From: Cytobacillus sp. FSL H8-0458 | Lineage (GTDB): Bacteria > Bacillota > Bacilli > Bacillales > Cytobacillaceae | Assembly: GCF_038002165.1 (NCBI RefSeq) | Contig: NZ_JBBOBR010000001.1 | Coordinates: 2,852,001 to 2,916,000 of the forward strand | Reading direction: 5' to 3' | DNA length: 64,000 nt | Shown: piece by piece, positions 50,728-60,111 of the stretch | Position numbering within the stretch: position 1 is the stretch's first letter | Layout of the letters: each line of letters starts with the position of its first letter | The notes under the pieces: generated by a model | What the model was told of the DNA's origin: nothing | Database searches by the model: none | What the model saw: only the letters and a program-made list of their open reading frames with translations | Program-made: the position numbers and the translations under genes

Positions 50728-53700
50728 CTCCCTCCACCTCCTTCTTGATGATTTCAATCATGTCTTCTTTTGGCTTAGGAGTAAATAATCTGTAATCATT
50801 TGACTCAAGAGATTCATCAAATTGGCATACAGATTTATAGGCACAAAATGTACATGGTGTTTTTTCCTTCATTTTATATGGGGCAATTTCAACATTGCCC
50901 TCTGTAATCTTATTGCCTGTATTCCTATACATCTTTCTTACATACCGGCGCAAGTAATCAAACTCCTGCTTGCTTGCCACTTTAGACCGCTTCGAAAGAG
51001 TGCCGTCCTTTTTGAACCCGGCTGAGATAATGGATGAGTCGCCCGTCTCAAGAGTCTGGTCCATTAACCTGATCACATTTTCATCTCCAAGCAGCAGGCC
51101 ATTCATTTTGAATTTCTTATAGATTTCCTGCTCGATATCCTCCAATGTCAGCATTTTTGAAGTGCTGACGATTGGATTATGGACATGGAAGTAAAGGACT
51201 CCTGCCGGATCGGCTTTTGTTCCAATTAAAGAGCCGGAATGGGCAATTATGATGTCCAGATATGTCAGCATCTGCAGAGCAATGCCATAGTAAACCTCAC
51301 TTACGTTCAGATCCTTGGAGCTGGATTTATAGTCTATTACCCGTAAAAATGTCCCGTTTGCATCCTGAGCCTTGTCTACTCTGTCAATTCTTCCGACAAG
51401 CTCCATTTTAGCCCCGTTTTTAAGAGGAAAAGCAAGCGAAGGAAGCTCTCCTTTCGGACCAAACCCCAATTCAAGGCCCACAGGCGAGAATCCGCTTGAT
51501 TTGGCATGCTCGCTGATGACATAAGAAGCCCTGCTGATAATTTGCTCAAGCTTTCTCTTAATATAGTGATGCCTGTTCGAGCTTAAGAGAATTTCATTTT
51601 GAAGTTTAGGAGCAAGCATTTCAACTGCTTCTTTTGCAAGGATCTCACACTGTTCCCTCGTCATATCTGTCCATGAAAGTTTCTGTGTCATAACTGTTTC
51701 TGCAATAAATTTTAAAGCAGCATGGAAAAGATCCCCGATATCCGGTGCTTCCAGGCGGTATACCTGTCTTTCCCGCAGCCTTAGTCCATGCTGCGCAAAA
51801 TGAGAGAATGGACAGCTATGGAATAATTCCATTCTGGAAACACTCGCCTGAATATGGTCGCCATACAATTCCTTACTGACGTCTTCGCCAAGCTGAAGTG
51901 TCCTGTTTTCATAATTAAGGCTGGAAAGCACCTTCAATGCAGGCCTTCTCCACTGCCCATTTTTCAGGTAATAGTTATAAACATCCCACCAGAGGTCATA
52001 GATTGGATAGCTGCGTTTTTTGAGCTGAAGCTGCGAAGTCAAATATGATAATGCTGTATTAAGGTTATCCGCATACTCCAGCTGCTCCCTTTCCGGCAGT
52101 TCTGCCGGATCAGACATGAAGGAATGGTGCCTGCAATCAGGAAATAAATCCCCCAATCTCTTAATATAAAGAGAAGGCATAAGTGCTTTACCTTCTTCAT
52201 TTGCCAGTGGATAACTGATAAAAAGTTTTTCTGATGGAGTAACAAACGCTTTATAAGCTATAAATTCTTCATCAAGCAGACGTGTGCGGCTTCCTGGCGC
52301 CAGTTTCATTCCGTTCGTGTTCAGTATTTCCCTGTCGTCATCTGCCAGCACACCATCCTCCGAGAATTTGGCAGGAAGAACTCCCTCATTCAGCCCAATG
52401 ACAAAGGCAGCTTTAATATCGGTTAGCCTTGATCTTTCCAAATCGGCCGCCATGACCTGATCGATGGCAGGCGGAACAAGCGTAAAGCGAAGCGACTCCA
52501 GTCCGGCATCAAGAATGGAAGCAAAACGCTTAAGTGTCACTTCTTCTTCACCAAGCATTTCCACATATTGATCCAGAAGCTCCATAATGGCATTCCATGC
52601 TTGTCCATGTTCCCTGGACTTAACAAGGTTCCCTTTCTCCTCCTGGGCAGTTTTCCACTTTTCAATCTTCACAGGCACATCCAATTCTTCCATGTATAAA
52701 AATAAAGCTTCACAAAAGCCGCGGCCATCAGCAGCCTTTCTTAAGCGTCTGTGCAGTCTTAATATTGGGCCTGTAATCATTTCGCGCAAATCATTTAACT
52801 CATCTTCTTCTTTTTTCTCGGCATCAGTCTGGGCAACTGCTTCAAACTCTAGCCCCCTGATTCTTCTGTAAATCCATCTCTTCTTCTTCGTCCATTTGTC
52901 TCCTTGAATGCCATAGGCAAGAACATAGTTCTCAAGTCTGTCCATTTGCTCACGAAGCTTCCCGGGGTTTAACCTTGATGGAAAAATCAGCTCTGTTTTT
53001 ATAGCTCTGAAAATCGGTTCATAGCGCCAATTCCCATTGATAATTTCCAGGGTTGACCGAATTAACTCAACGAGGGGGTGATTCAGCATGGTTCTTTTCT
53101 GGTCAATAAAAAATGGGATATCATAGTCACGGAACACCGTTTCAATCATGTCATGATAATCCTGGCCGTTTCTTGCAAGTACGGCAATATCACGGTAGCG
53201 GTAGCCATCTGTGCGAACAAGCTTATTTATTTTTCTGGCAACACCCTCAATTTCGGCCCTCCTGCTGACAGCCTGTCCAATGTGAATGTCCGCTTCCCCT
53301 GGAAGTGCCTCTGCAGGCCTGCTGTCAAAATGTGCCTCAAGATGCTTAAGTGAAGGGTTGCACCACCTTTTTTGTTCGGAAAGGAGTATTTCATCCACAT
53401 CCAGCCTGTTGCGGGAAGCCATTTCTTTGATTGTCTGATAGTTTTCTCCCGGCATTCTGAATAAATGAAGCTCATCAGAAGCATTATTCTTAAACGGCTG
53501 GTCAAGTGTTAATGTGATTGTGACGTTTTTACACTGCTTCATCAGCTGTTCAACAATTGCATATTCCTGTGGTGTAAAGCTGTAAAAGCCATCTATATAA
53601 ACCTCGGCATTTTTCAGATACTCTGAATGGGAGGCTTTTTCCGAAAGCAGGCGGAAATAATCCTCTGAATCTGTATATTTGCCAGATAGGGATTCCTCGA

Positions 53701-54211
53701 AATTTTTATAGATTATCTCAAGGTCATGCAGCTTGTCCTGGAGTGCCTTATTTGACTTCCCGCTTGCCGAGAGCTGATTTTGCCTTTCCGCCAGTTCATC
53801 GGGAGCTACACAATAACGTTTGAATTCGGTTATTATTTGTTCAACTTGCTGAATAAAGCCATTTTTGTCTGCAGCCCTTTGAAACAGCTTAAGATCATCC
53901 TTTTTATCTTCAATGATTTTGCGGATTAGCATGCTGATGCCTACACTATTAAGATGGTATCTGCTCATGCCTCCCGTTTCCTGAAGAATTCTCCAGGCAA
54001 GTCGCGTGAAGGAGTATACCTGGCTGCGGATCATTCCGCCAAGGCCAGGTGTTGTTATTAATTTATATTCTGAAAGGAACGTCATTTGTTCCGGCACTAA
54101 ATAAATGATTGGATCTCCATCCGGATTAAACCGCAGTTCATCGCGGATTTCATTTAGGCAGTATTCCGTTTTGCCGCTCCCGGATCGGCCTATCAATAAA
54201 CGTACGGTCAT
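50705..54211 (-). CDS. addB: ATP-dependent helicase/nuclease subunit B (AddB)
   Basis: Partner of AddA; contains an inactivated helicase-like region that recognises Chi, a nuclease domain, and an iron-sulfur cluster. The N-terminal Walker A is LIGRSGSGKTEYCL. The nuclease has VGRIDRVDKA and FLRVIDYKSSSKDL. Cluster cysteines are one in LFHSCPFSHFAQ and three in TPCTFCAYKSVCQF. 1168 aa, full length. GGAGGAAAAAT precedes the ATG at 54211. It is transcribed ahead of addA. Confidence 0.96.
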   Translation of the reverse strand: MTVRLLIGRSGSGKTEYCLNEIRDELRFNPDGDPIIYLVPEQMTFLSEYKLITTPGLGGMIRSQVYSFTRLAWRILQETGGMSRYHLNSVGISMLIRKIIEDKKDDLKLFQRAADKNGFIQQVEQIITEFKRYCVAPDELAERQNQLSASGKSNKALQDKLHDLEIIYKNFEESLSGKYTDSEDYFRLLSEKASHSEYLKNAEVYIDGFYSFTPQEYAIVEQLMKQCKNVTITLTLDQPFKNNASDELHLFRMPGENYQTIKEMASRNRLDVDEILLSEQKRWCNPSLKHLEAHFDSRPAEALPGEADIHIGQAVSRRAEIEGVARKINKLVRTDGYRYRDIAVLARNGQDYHDMIETVFRDYDIPFFIDQKRTMLNHPLVELIRSTLEIINGNWRYEPIFRAIKTELIFPSRLNPGKLREQMDRLENYVLAYGIQGDKWTKKKRWIYRRIRGLEFEAVAQTDAEKKEEDELNDLREMITGPILRLHRRLRKAADGRGFCEALFLYMEELDVPVKIEKWKTAQEEKGNLVKSREHGQAWNAIMELLDQYVEMLGEEEVTLKRFASILDAGLESLRFTLVPPAIDQVMAADLERSRLTDIKAAFVIGLNEGVLPAKFSEDGVLADDDREILNTNGMKLAPGSRTRLLDEEFIAYKAFVTPSEKLFISYPLANEEGKALMPSLYIKRLGDLFPDCRHHSFMSDPAELPEREQLEYADNLNTALSYLTSQLQLKKRSYPIYDLWWDVYNYYLKNGQWRRPALKVLSSLNYENRTLQLGEDVSKELYGDHIQASVSRMELFHSCPFSHFAQHGLRLRERQVYRLEAPDIGDLFHAALKFIAETVMTQKLSWTDMTREQCEILAKEAVEMLAPKLQNEILLSSNRHHYIKRKLEQIISRASYVISEHAKSSGFSPVGLELGFGPKGELPSLAFPLKNGAKMELVGRIDRVDKAQDANGTFLRVIDYKSSSKDLNVSEVYYGIALQMLTYLDIIIAHSGSLIGTKADPAGVLYFHVHNPIVSTSKMLTLEDIEQEIYKKFKMNGLLLGDENVIRLMDQTLETGDSSIISAGFKKDGTLSKRSKVASKQEFDYLRRYVRKMYRNTGNKITEGNVEIAPYKMKEKTPCTFCAYKSVCQFDESLESNDYRLFTPKPKEDMIEIIKKEVEGDENDYTA

Positions 54212-54358
54212 ATTTTTCCTCCTTAAAAAAGCTCTCTTTCTATCATTATTTTATCATATAAGCTGTTCAATTTTTCGAATGGGGCTTTTCAAAATGGCGG
54301 AAGTGACAACTTTCCTCTATAGTGGTCAGTGCATAAAGTATAGTGGCAGGTGATATGG

Positions 54359-55510
54359 ATGATTTCAAAACGGGTCTTGATTGCGACTTCAGTCATTTTG
54401 ACAGTTACAGGCATTTTTGTTGCCAGCAATATTTATACACTGATTCCTATTTACGGGGAGATTGCAGACTCATATAAAGTAAATGAAAATCATATTGTGG
54501 CCGGGGGAAGTTTTTTTGCATTTTTTTATGCTGTTGGCCTGTTATACTTCGGACCTGCTTCCGATACATTTGGCAGACGCAGAATTATTATTTCAGGTTT
54601 GCTTGCTTCTGCTTTATCTACTTGTGCCGTCGGGCTTTCTCCTAATGCAGAGGCGCTCTATATTACCAGGTCGATTCAGGGAGTGACCCTTGGCAGTTTT
54701 GCTACTGTTGCCTTCGCTTATTCATTTGACCTTTTTCAGCCAAGGAGCCGTACGCTTCTGCTGGTTTTCATTAATACAGGATTTCTTGCTGCAGGCATAC
54801 TTGGGCAGCTGATCAGTTCGGCAATTACTTTTTATTATAAATGGAACTATGTTTTTTATTTCTTTGCTGTTTGCTATTTCATCCTTTTCCTGGCCTCGTA
54901 TAAAATACTTCCGTCAGTGTCTCGTCCGTTTAAAACAGAGACATCCACTGTTACTATTATGAAAAAACTAATAAGACAGGGAAGCCTGCTCAAATGTTAC
55001 GCTATCACCTTTACTCTTCTGTTTTCCTTCGCAGCTTTTTATGATGCAATAGGCAGGAATTTCAGGGGAACTATGGAGGAATTGTTCACAATAAGGGCAG
55101 TGGGTTTGATTGGGGCACTTTTGTCACTCTTTACCGGAAAATTAATTGCGCGGATTGGGGCTTACTCCACATTGAAGCTTGGTTTGCTTTTGGGGACAGT
55201 CAGCATTATTAATATGTTTTTCTTCAGCAGCACGAATGCCCTGATGGCTATCTCCATCATGTTTGTGGCATCCATATCCCTTCTTGTACCCACTGTTATC
55301 ACATTGATTGGCATGCTTGCAGGGGCTGACCGTGCAAAAGCCCTATCTCTCTATTCTTTTATACTATTAACCGGTGCAAGCTTTGCACCGCCAGCAGTAA
55401 TGATTCTTCAATTTCATAATGTATTGTATTTGCTTCTTGCGTTTTCCCTTCTGAATTTCGTTTTCTGTTATATTCTTCCAAAAGAAGCTGCTTTTGATCT
55501 TCAGTCATAA
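54359..55510 (+). CDS. MFS transporter
   Basis: A 383-aa major facilitator with twelve predicted membrane segments. The loop between helices 2 and 3 reads GPASDTFGRRRIIISG, the MFS signature. It begins MISKRVLIATSVILTVTGIF; CAGGTGAT precedes the ATG at 54359, and a GTG nine bases earlier overlaps the ribosome site. The substrate is unknown. It diverges from addB and has no co-directional neighbour. Confidence 0.88.
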   Translation: MISKRVLIATSVILTVTGIFVASNIYTLIPIYGEIADSYKVNENHIVAGGSFFAFFYAVGLLYFGPASDTFGRRRIIISGLLASALSTCAVGLSPNAEALYITRSIQGVTLGSFATVAFAYSFDLFQPRSRTLLLVFINTGFLAAGILGQLISSAITFYYKWNYVFYFFAVCYFILFLASYKILPSVSRPFKTETSTVTIMKKLIRQGSLLKCYAITFTLLFSFAAFYDAIGRNFRGTMEELFTIRAVGLIGALLSLFTGKLIARIGAYSTLKLGLLLGTVSIINMFFFSSTNALMAISIMFVASISLLVPTVITLIGMLAGADRAKALSLYSFILLTGASFAPPAVMILQFHNVLYLLLAFSLLNFVFCYILPKEAAFDLQS

Positions 55511-55545
55511 TAATAGGCTAAGCGTGGAACCCTATCCGCGCTTCT

Positions 55546-56093
55546 TCACTCTTTCCATTCCTTTCGGAGGAGGCCGTAGAGATACATATCATGCCGTTTT
55601 CCATCGCGTTCCAGAAACTCTCTGCAGCAGCCTTCTTTCCGAAATCCAAGGCTTTCATAAAGAGTCCTGGCTCTAGATTATACGAAAATACTGTAAGCTG
55701 CAGCCTATATAGATTCAGTTCCCTAAAAGCATAGCGGCTCAGGCATTGCATAGCTTCTTTTCCATACCCTTTTCCCCATTTGGCTTCATCTGCAATGGCT
55801 ATGGTAACCCAGCCCGTTCTGTGCGGCCATAAAATGCCGTTTAACTCTGCATAGCCGATCAATTCATTTCCTTCTTTTAACCTGAGTGAAAATCTGAAGG
55901 TGTCTTGCGGGCACTCATCAAGCCACTTCTTAATTTCTGTTTCCTGTTTAGGTTTTACCGGAAGAGCATCCAGATTTCTCATGATTTTTTCGTCCGCATG
56001 CCAATCGATTATCTTTTTGATATCATCGTCAATAAATGACCCCAGAATAATATTTTCTCCTGACAATATCGTACTGCTTAACACTTTCTTCAC
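55546..56093 (-). pseudogene. GNAT acetyltransferase with a one-base frameshift
   Basis: RimJ/RimL-type acetyltransferase. The first 140 residues are normal (WHADEKIMRNLDAL, GYAELNGILWPHRTGWVTIA, KWGKGYGKEAMQCLSRYAF). After QLTVFSYNL the expected motif is lost: the current frame gives EPGLFMKALDF and runs on to a stop at 55518. Adding one base at about 55674 restores RARTLYESLGFRKEG, then REFLERDGKRHDMYLYGLL and RKEWKE, with a stop at 55546. So a single deletion (CTAGAG for an expected CTAAGAG) has broken the gene, or the assembly has an error there. The shifted product would lose the last acetyl-CoA-binding strand. Confidence 0.88.
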
Positions 56094-56162
56094 TCCCGTA
56101 AAAAATCAATTATTCGCAAGATTGAATCCATTGGATAAAGAAAGAGCTCCCGAAGGAACTCT

Positions 56163-57341
56163 TTATTCGTACGTTTCCACAAAGACTGTGGCTCCCATCC
56201 CGCCTCCGACACATAGAGAAGCTATTCCTTTATGGCCTCCTCTTCTCTTCAACTCATGAACAAGACTCACAACAAGACGGGCACCTGTACATCCAATAGG
56301 GTGTCCAAGGCTGATTCCGCTTCCATTTACATTTACTTTTTCCCGGTTTAAGCCAAGCTCTCTCTCAACCGCCAAATATTGGGCCGCAAAGGCCTCATTA
56401 ACCTCAATCAAATCAGCTTCTTCAAGTGACCAATTGACACTGGCAAGACCATGTTTAACTGCTGGAACAGGTCCTCTTCCCATTACTTTCGGATCTACTC
56501 CCGCTACAGAGAAGCCAGCAATCTTTGCCAGCGGCTTCAGTCCTCTTTCCAGAGCCAGCTCTTCCGGCATGAGGACTAGTGCTGCTCCGCCGTCATTCAG
56601 GCTGGATGAGTTTCCTGCTGTTACCGTTCCGCCCTTTCTAAAGACCGGCTTCAAGCTGCTCAACTTTTCCGCTGTTAAGTCTGCACGCGGGTTTTCATCT
56701 TTTGCAACGGTTACTTCTCCTTTCCGGCTCTTCACAGTAATTGGAACGATCTGCGAATCAAAGTAACCGTTTTCAATTGCATGCAGGGCCCTTTTATGGC
56801 TAAGCAATGCCGCTTCATCTTGCTCTTCCCTTGTGATGGAATGAATTTCTGCCAGGTTTTCTGCCGTTTCTCCCATCATGATATGATGGATTGGATCTTC
56901 GAGAATCTCCCATACTGTGTCGGTTACCTGTCCATGCTGCATACGTGCGCCCCAGCGATGCTGTTTTAATACATAAGGACTGGAGCTCATGGCTTCTACT
57001 CCTCCGGCAATCACGATATCTGACATGCCTGATGCAATCTGCAGGGCAGCGGAAATAATGGCCTGCATACCGGATGCACACTGTCTCTGGACTGTGAATC
57101 CTGTTGTCGTATCTTCAAAGCCTGCAAGCAATGCTGCTGTTCTTGCCGTGTTCGGTTCATCTGTACGCTGAATGCAGTGTCCCAAAATTACTTCATTCAC
57201 GTCACCGCTCTGCAAGCCGCTTCTTTCGGCAGCCTCTTTTAAAACTGGTACAATCAGATCTGTCGGCAGAAGATCCTTAAAGGCTCCTCCAAAAGTCCCG
57301 ACTGGTGTTCTTACTGCTGATGTTATTACAACATTTCTCAT
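56163..57341 (-). CDS. Acetyl-CoA C-acetyltransferase (thiolase)
   Basis: A 392-aa thiolase joining two acetyl-CoA to acetoacetyl-CoA or cleaving 3-ketoacyl-CoA. Active residues are Cys88 in VQRQCASGMQ, His in GHPIGCTGARLV, and Cys in ASLCVGGGMGATV. NEAFAAQYLAVERELGL is the expected substrate loop. Length and motifs fit AtoB/PhaA/MmgA-type enzymes. It lies 54 bp downstream of the reductase gene on the same strand, so the two form an operon. Confidence 0.93.
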   Translation of the reverse strand: MRNVVITSAVRTPVGTFGGAFKDLLPTDLIVPVLKEAAERSGLQSGDVNEVILGHCIQRTDEPNTARTAALLAGFEDTTTGFTVQRQCASGMQAIISAALQIASGMSDIVIAGGVEAMSSSPYVLKQHRWGARMQHGQVTDTVWEILEDPIHHIMMGETAENLAEIHSITREEQDEAALLSHKRALHAIENGYFDSQIVPITVKSRKGEVTVAKDENPRADLTAEKLSSLKPVFRKGGTVTAGNSSSLNDGGAALVLMPEELALERGLKPLAKIAGFSVAGVDPKVMGRGPVPAVKHGLASVNWSLEEADLIEVNEAFAAQYLAVERELGLNREKVNVNGSGISLGHPIGCTGARLVVSLVHELKRRGGHKGIASLCVGGGMGATVFVETYE

Positions 57342-57395
57342 ACTTTTCCACCCCTTTTATTACTGATTAATGAGCACTCGCTCGGAGTCAGGTTA

Positions 57396-58136
57396 TTACA
57401 TCATAATACCGCCATCTACATGCAGGACCGTGCCATTCACATAATCAGATTCGTCCGAAGCCAGAAACAGATATGCATTCGCAATATCTTCCGGTTTTCC
57501 CAGTCGGCCCAGCGGAACCATGCCCTGCATTTGGCCAATGACCTTTTCAGGCACTTTTGCTGTCATACCTGTAGAGATAAATCCTGGGGCCACGGCATTT
57601 ACGTTAATTCCTTTTCTGCCGAGTTCTTTTGCCCATGTTTTGGTCATTCCCACCACACCTGCTTTGGCTGCAGCATAGTTTGTCTGTCCGACATTCCCAT
57701 AGATTCCGGAAACAGAAGATGTATTGATGATTTTTCCGCTTCCCTGCTCCAGCATGAATGGAAGCACTGCTTGTGTACAATGGAAGACACCTGCCAGATT
57801 CACGTCAATAACCGCCTGAAAATCATCAGGGGATAACTTTGCAAGCATCCCGTCCCTTGTTATACCTGCATTATTGATGAGGATGTCAATTTTCCCAAAT
57901 GCCGCTATTACAGCTTCTGCCATACTGTCTATGCTTTGCCTGTCAGCTACATTTACCTGAAAAAACTCTGCCTTTAATCCTTTTTCATTGAGCACTTGAG
58001 CCCGGGTTATTCCCATGTCTGCATCAAAATCTGCCATGGCTACTGCGGCTCCTTCACTTGCGAACCTTTCTGCTGCAGCGAGACCAATCCCATTGGCAGC
58101 ACCCGTAATAATGGCGACTTTATCCTTAAGCCTCAT
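57396..58136 (-). CDS. 3-oxoacyl-ACP/acetoacetyl-CoA reductase-type SDR (FabG/PhaB-like)
   Basis: A 246-aa short-chain dehydrogenase. AIITGAANGIGLAAAERFAS binds NADP; NNAGITRDGM, the Ser in NTSSVSGIYGN and YAAAKAGVVG with Tyr and Lys complete the active site. The ATG at 58136 has GGAGGTG six bases ahead; the open frame upstream to 58328 is not coding. With the thiolase behind it the pair could make 3-hydroxybutyryl-CoA, as PhaB and PhaA do, although no polyhydroxybutyrate synthase is in the window. A fatty-acid role is also possible. Confidence 0.9.
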   Translation of the reverse strand: MRLKDKVAIITGAANGIGLAAAERFASEGAAVAMADFDADMGITRAQVLNEKGLKAEFFQVNVADRQSIDSMAEAVIAAFGKIDILINNAGITRDGMLAKLSPDDFQAVIDVNLAGVFHCTQAVLPFMLEQGSGKIINTSSVSGIYGNVGQTNYAAAKAGVVGMTKTWAKELGRKGINVNAVAPGFISTGMTAKVPEKVIGQMQGMVPLGRLGKPEDIANAYLFLASDESDYVNGTVLHVDGGIMM

Positions 58137-58382
58137 TAATTGCACCTCCACTATATGTTCAAATATTCCGACATTAAAAACTAATACGTATCCGGTAAGG
58201 TGTACACCAGCTATTATTCGACAAAGCCCGCAGATTCTCCTGTATTCCATGCAATTATTGTTAAACAACGATCCAAGTCTTTCAAGGGAACTGTTGGGAA
58301 TTTTTTGAATCGGTTTAACCGCAGCCAAAAAAGGCTAAGAAATATAAAACAATAGACAGCAAATTGGAAAGGGGCATTTATC

Positions 58383-58709
58383 ATGAAAGTTGTTTATGGA
58401 TTGATGGCACAAAACGGCGACGCCCAGGAGCTGTTGTGGGACTTGGGGTTTTGGGAAAGTGAAGAATCCGCAAAGGAATACTTAAATGCCGAAATGGCCA
58501 ATTCACGCGGAATTACCGTAGAGCCTATTAATATTAATGACGCTATACCCATTCACCCGGAAGAACTGGAAGAGGAAAAAATGGTTGCCTGTTCCCTTTG
58601 CGGAATTGAATACAATCGTGAAGATGTGAATATGACTGACTATGATGAAAACGTGTGTGTAAACTGCGAACCTGAATATAGGAATAACCCCAATTTGCAT
58701 GTTATCTAA
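58383..58709 (+). CDS. Small acidic protein with a C-terminal zinc-ribbon-like motif
   Basis: A 108-aa protein that I cannot assign. It begins MKVVYGLMAQNGDAQELLWD and is strongly acidic. The second half has CSLCGIEYNRED and, 17 residues on, CVNCEPEY: two CxxC pairs that could hold one zinc or an iron-sulfur cluster. GGAAAGGGG precedes the ATG, and a good terminator follows, so it is a real single-gene unit. It diverges from the reductase gene. Confidence 0.8.
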   Translation: MKVVYGLMAQNGDAQELLWDLGFWESEESAKEYLNAEMANSRGITVEPININDAIPIHPEELEEEKMVACSLCGIEYNREDVNMTDYDENVCVNCEPEYRNNPNLHVI

Positions 58710-58731
58710 GATGAGTCTTTCCTGCAAAAAT

Positions 58732-58763
58732 AAAGGGACTCGAATTAATCGAGTCCCTTTTAC
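58732..58763. terminator. Bidirectional terminator
   Basis: Stem AAAGGGACTCGA / TCGAGTCCCTTT around a short A/T loop, between the zinc-ribbon gene (+) and the signal peptidase gene (-). Confidence 0.92.
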
Positions 58764-58774
58764 TAGAAAGTCTT

Positions 58775-59329
58775 TTAGAATGACGCATCCATTTCATCAA
58801 GCGGCCAATAGCGCAGGTTTACTTTTCCTACAACCTGGCCGGCTGAAATAAATCCAAAATGCCGGCTGTCCCAGCTTCCGAGGCGATTATCTCCCATAAC
58901 AAAAAATTTTCCCTCTGGCACCGTCTCTGTGCCCGTCATCTCCAGCAGTGTGAAATCACCTGTCAGTTTGCCTCCTGAGGTTTCTTTCCGGTATTTATCC
59001 AAGTAAGGTTCATCCACTTTCTTGCCATTAATAAATAATTCATCATTACTGTATGCAATTTCATCCCCTGGCATTCCTATTATTCTTTTTACAAAATCCT
59101 CTTCATCATTATGATGGAAAACAATTACGTCAAAGCGCTCTAAATCGCTGATCTGATAGCCGATTTTATTGACAATCAGCTTATTTCCATCCTGAAGGGT
59201 AGGCATCATGGATTCACCTTCGACAACGTAATTGGAGAAGAAAAAAGTCCGTATAAAAGCAAAGATGATAATGCCTATTGCAAAAGCCTTCAGCCATTCC
59301 GCTCCTTCTTTTCTCAATCCTTCCTTCAC
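58775..59329 (-). CDS. lepB: Signal peptidase I (SipV-like)
   Basis: Membrane-bound protease that removes signal peptides from exported proteins. 184 aa with one N-terminal transmembrane segment (AFAIGIIIFAFIRTFFF). The Ser-Lys dyad is Ser40 in GESMMPTL and Lys81 in DFVKRIIGMPGD; GDNRLGSWDSRHFG is the final family box. The short single-anchor form is that of Gram-positive SipS/SipV. In B. subtilis sipV follows yhjE, and the same gene order is seen here. Confidence 0.94.
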   Translation of the reverse strand: MKEGLRKEGAEWLKAFAIGIIIFAFIRTFFFSNYVVEGESMMPTLQDGNKLIVNKIGYQISDLERFDVIVFHHNDEEDFVKRIIGMPGDEIAYSNDELFINGKKVDEPYLDKYRKETSGGKLTGDFTLLEMTGTETVPEGKFFVMGDNRLGSWDSRHFGFISAGQVVGKVNLRYWPLDEMDASF

Positions 59330-59356
59330 CTTTCATCTCCCCTATTACTTATACAT

Positions 59357-59980
59357 TCAGTGCTTTTTATTCCCGCGATCTTTTTCTACGCTCATATTCA
59401 TCTTTATTTCAATAATTTTGCCGACATACCAAAGAATGAAAATGACCAGTGCCACAATGGCAGTCCGAATTGGCTGTGTTATTAATGATCTGATATCATA
59501 TCCGACAAAGCTTATTGTAAAAATCATTACTATCTTTCCGGTCAGGACTGCCAGCATATATTGAGCAATACTGATATTTGATAGCCCAGCTACAATATTG
59601 ACAACCGCTGAAGGAGTAAACGGAAAACAAAGCAGGATGAACAATGGCCCGAATCCATGCTTTTCAACCCATTTCATAAGCTTCTGGACCTGCTTATGAT
59701 TTTTCAAAAAACGGAGTATCCGTTTCTGGCCATATTTTCTGACCAGAAGGAAAACAATCAGCGCTCCTGCGACCGCTCCGACCCAGGAGTATAAAAATCC
59801 CAGCCAGAGGCCAAATGCACTTGCATTTGCCATAACGAACAAAAACAGAGGCAGAAAGGGCAAAAATGCTTCTAGCATTGGAAGCAGGATACCGGGAAGA
59901 GGTCCAAATGAACGATACTCCCGGATTAAATCCATTATATTCTCTAATGTAAACCAATCTTTGATCAATTCAAAATCCAT
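59357..59980 (-). CDS. TVP38/TMEM64 (DedA-like) membrane protein, YhjE-like
   Basis: A 207-aa polytopic membrane protein of the VTT (SNARE-associated) family. The core FGPLPGILLPMLEAFLPFLP and FGPLFILLCFPFTPSAVVNI are the paired re-entrant-loop motifs; about five to six hydrophobic segments are seen. AAGGAGATACTA precedes the ATG at 59980; an earlier in-frame ATG at 60079 lacks one. Relatives move lipids across membranes; undecaprenyl-phosphate flipping is one suggested role. It lies 27 bp upstream of the signal peptidase gene. Confidence 0.9.
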   Translation of the reverse strand: MDFELIKDWFTLENIMDLIREYRSFGPLPGILLPMLEAFLPFLPLFLFVMANASAFGLWLGFLYSWVGAVAGALIVFLLVRKYGQKRILRFLKNHKQVQKLMKWVEKHGFGPLFILLCFPFTPSAVVNIVAGLSNISIAQYMLAVLTGKIVMIFTISFVGYDIRSLITQPIRTAIVALVIFILWYVGKIIEIKMNMSVEKDRGNKKH

Positions 59981-60111
59981 TAGTATCTCCTTGTCCAATA
60001 TGCAGCAATACCTTAGTCCAATCGTTTTGATAAATAATAAGTTTCCCCTAGTTTTACCATTTCCCCTTTTATTGTACACCTAATCCGCCAAAAACAGTGT
60101 TTCTGTCTTTT

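Noticed and set aside
58137-58328. Upstream extension of the FabG-like protein
   Set aside because: The Rossmann fold begins right at MRLKDKVAII with GGAGGTG ahead; the extra 64 residues have no domain.
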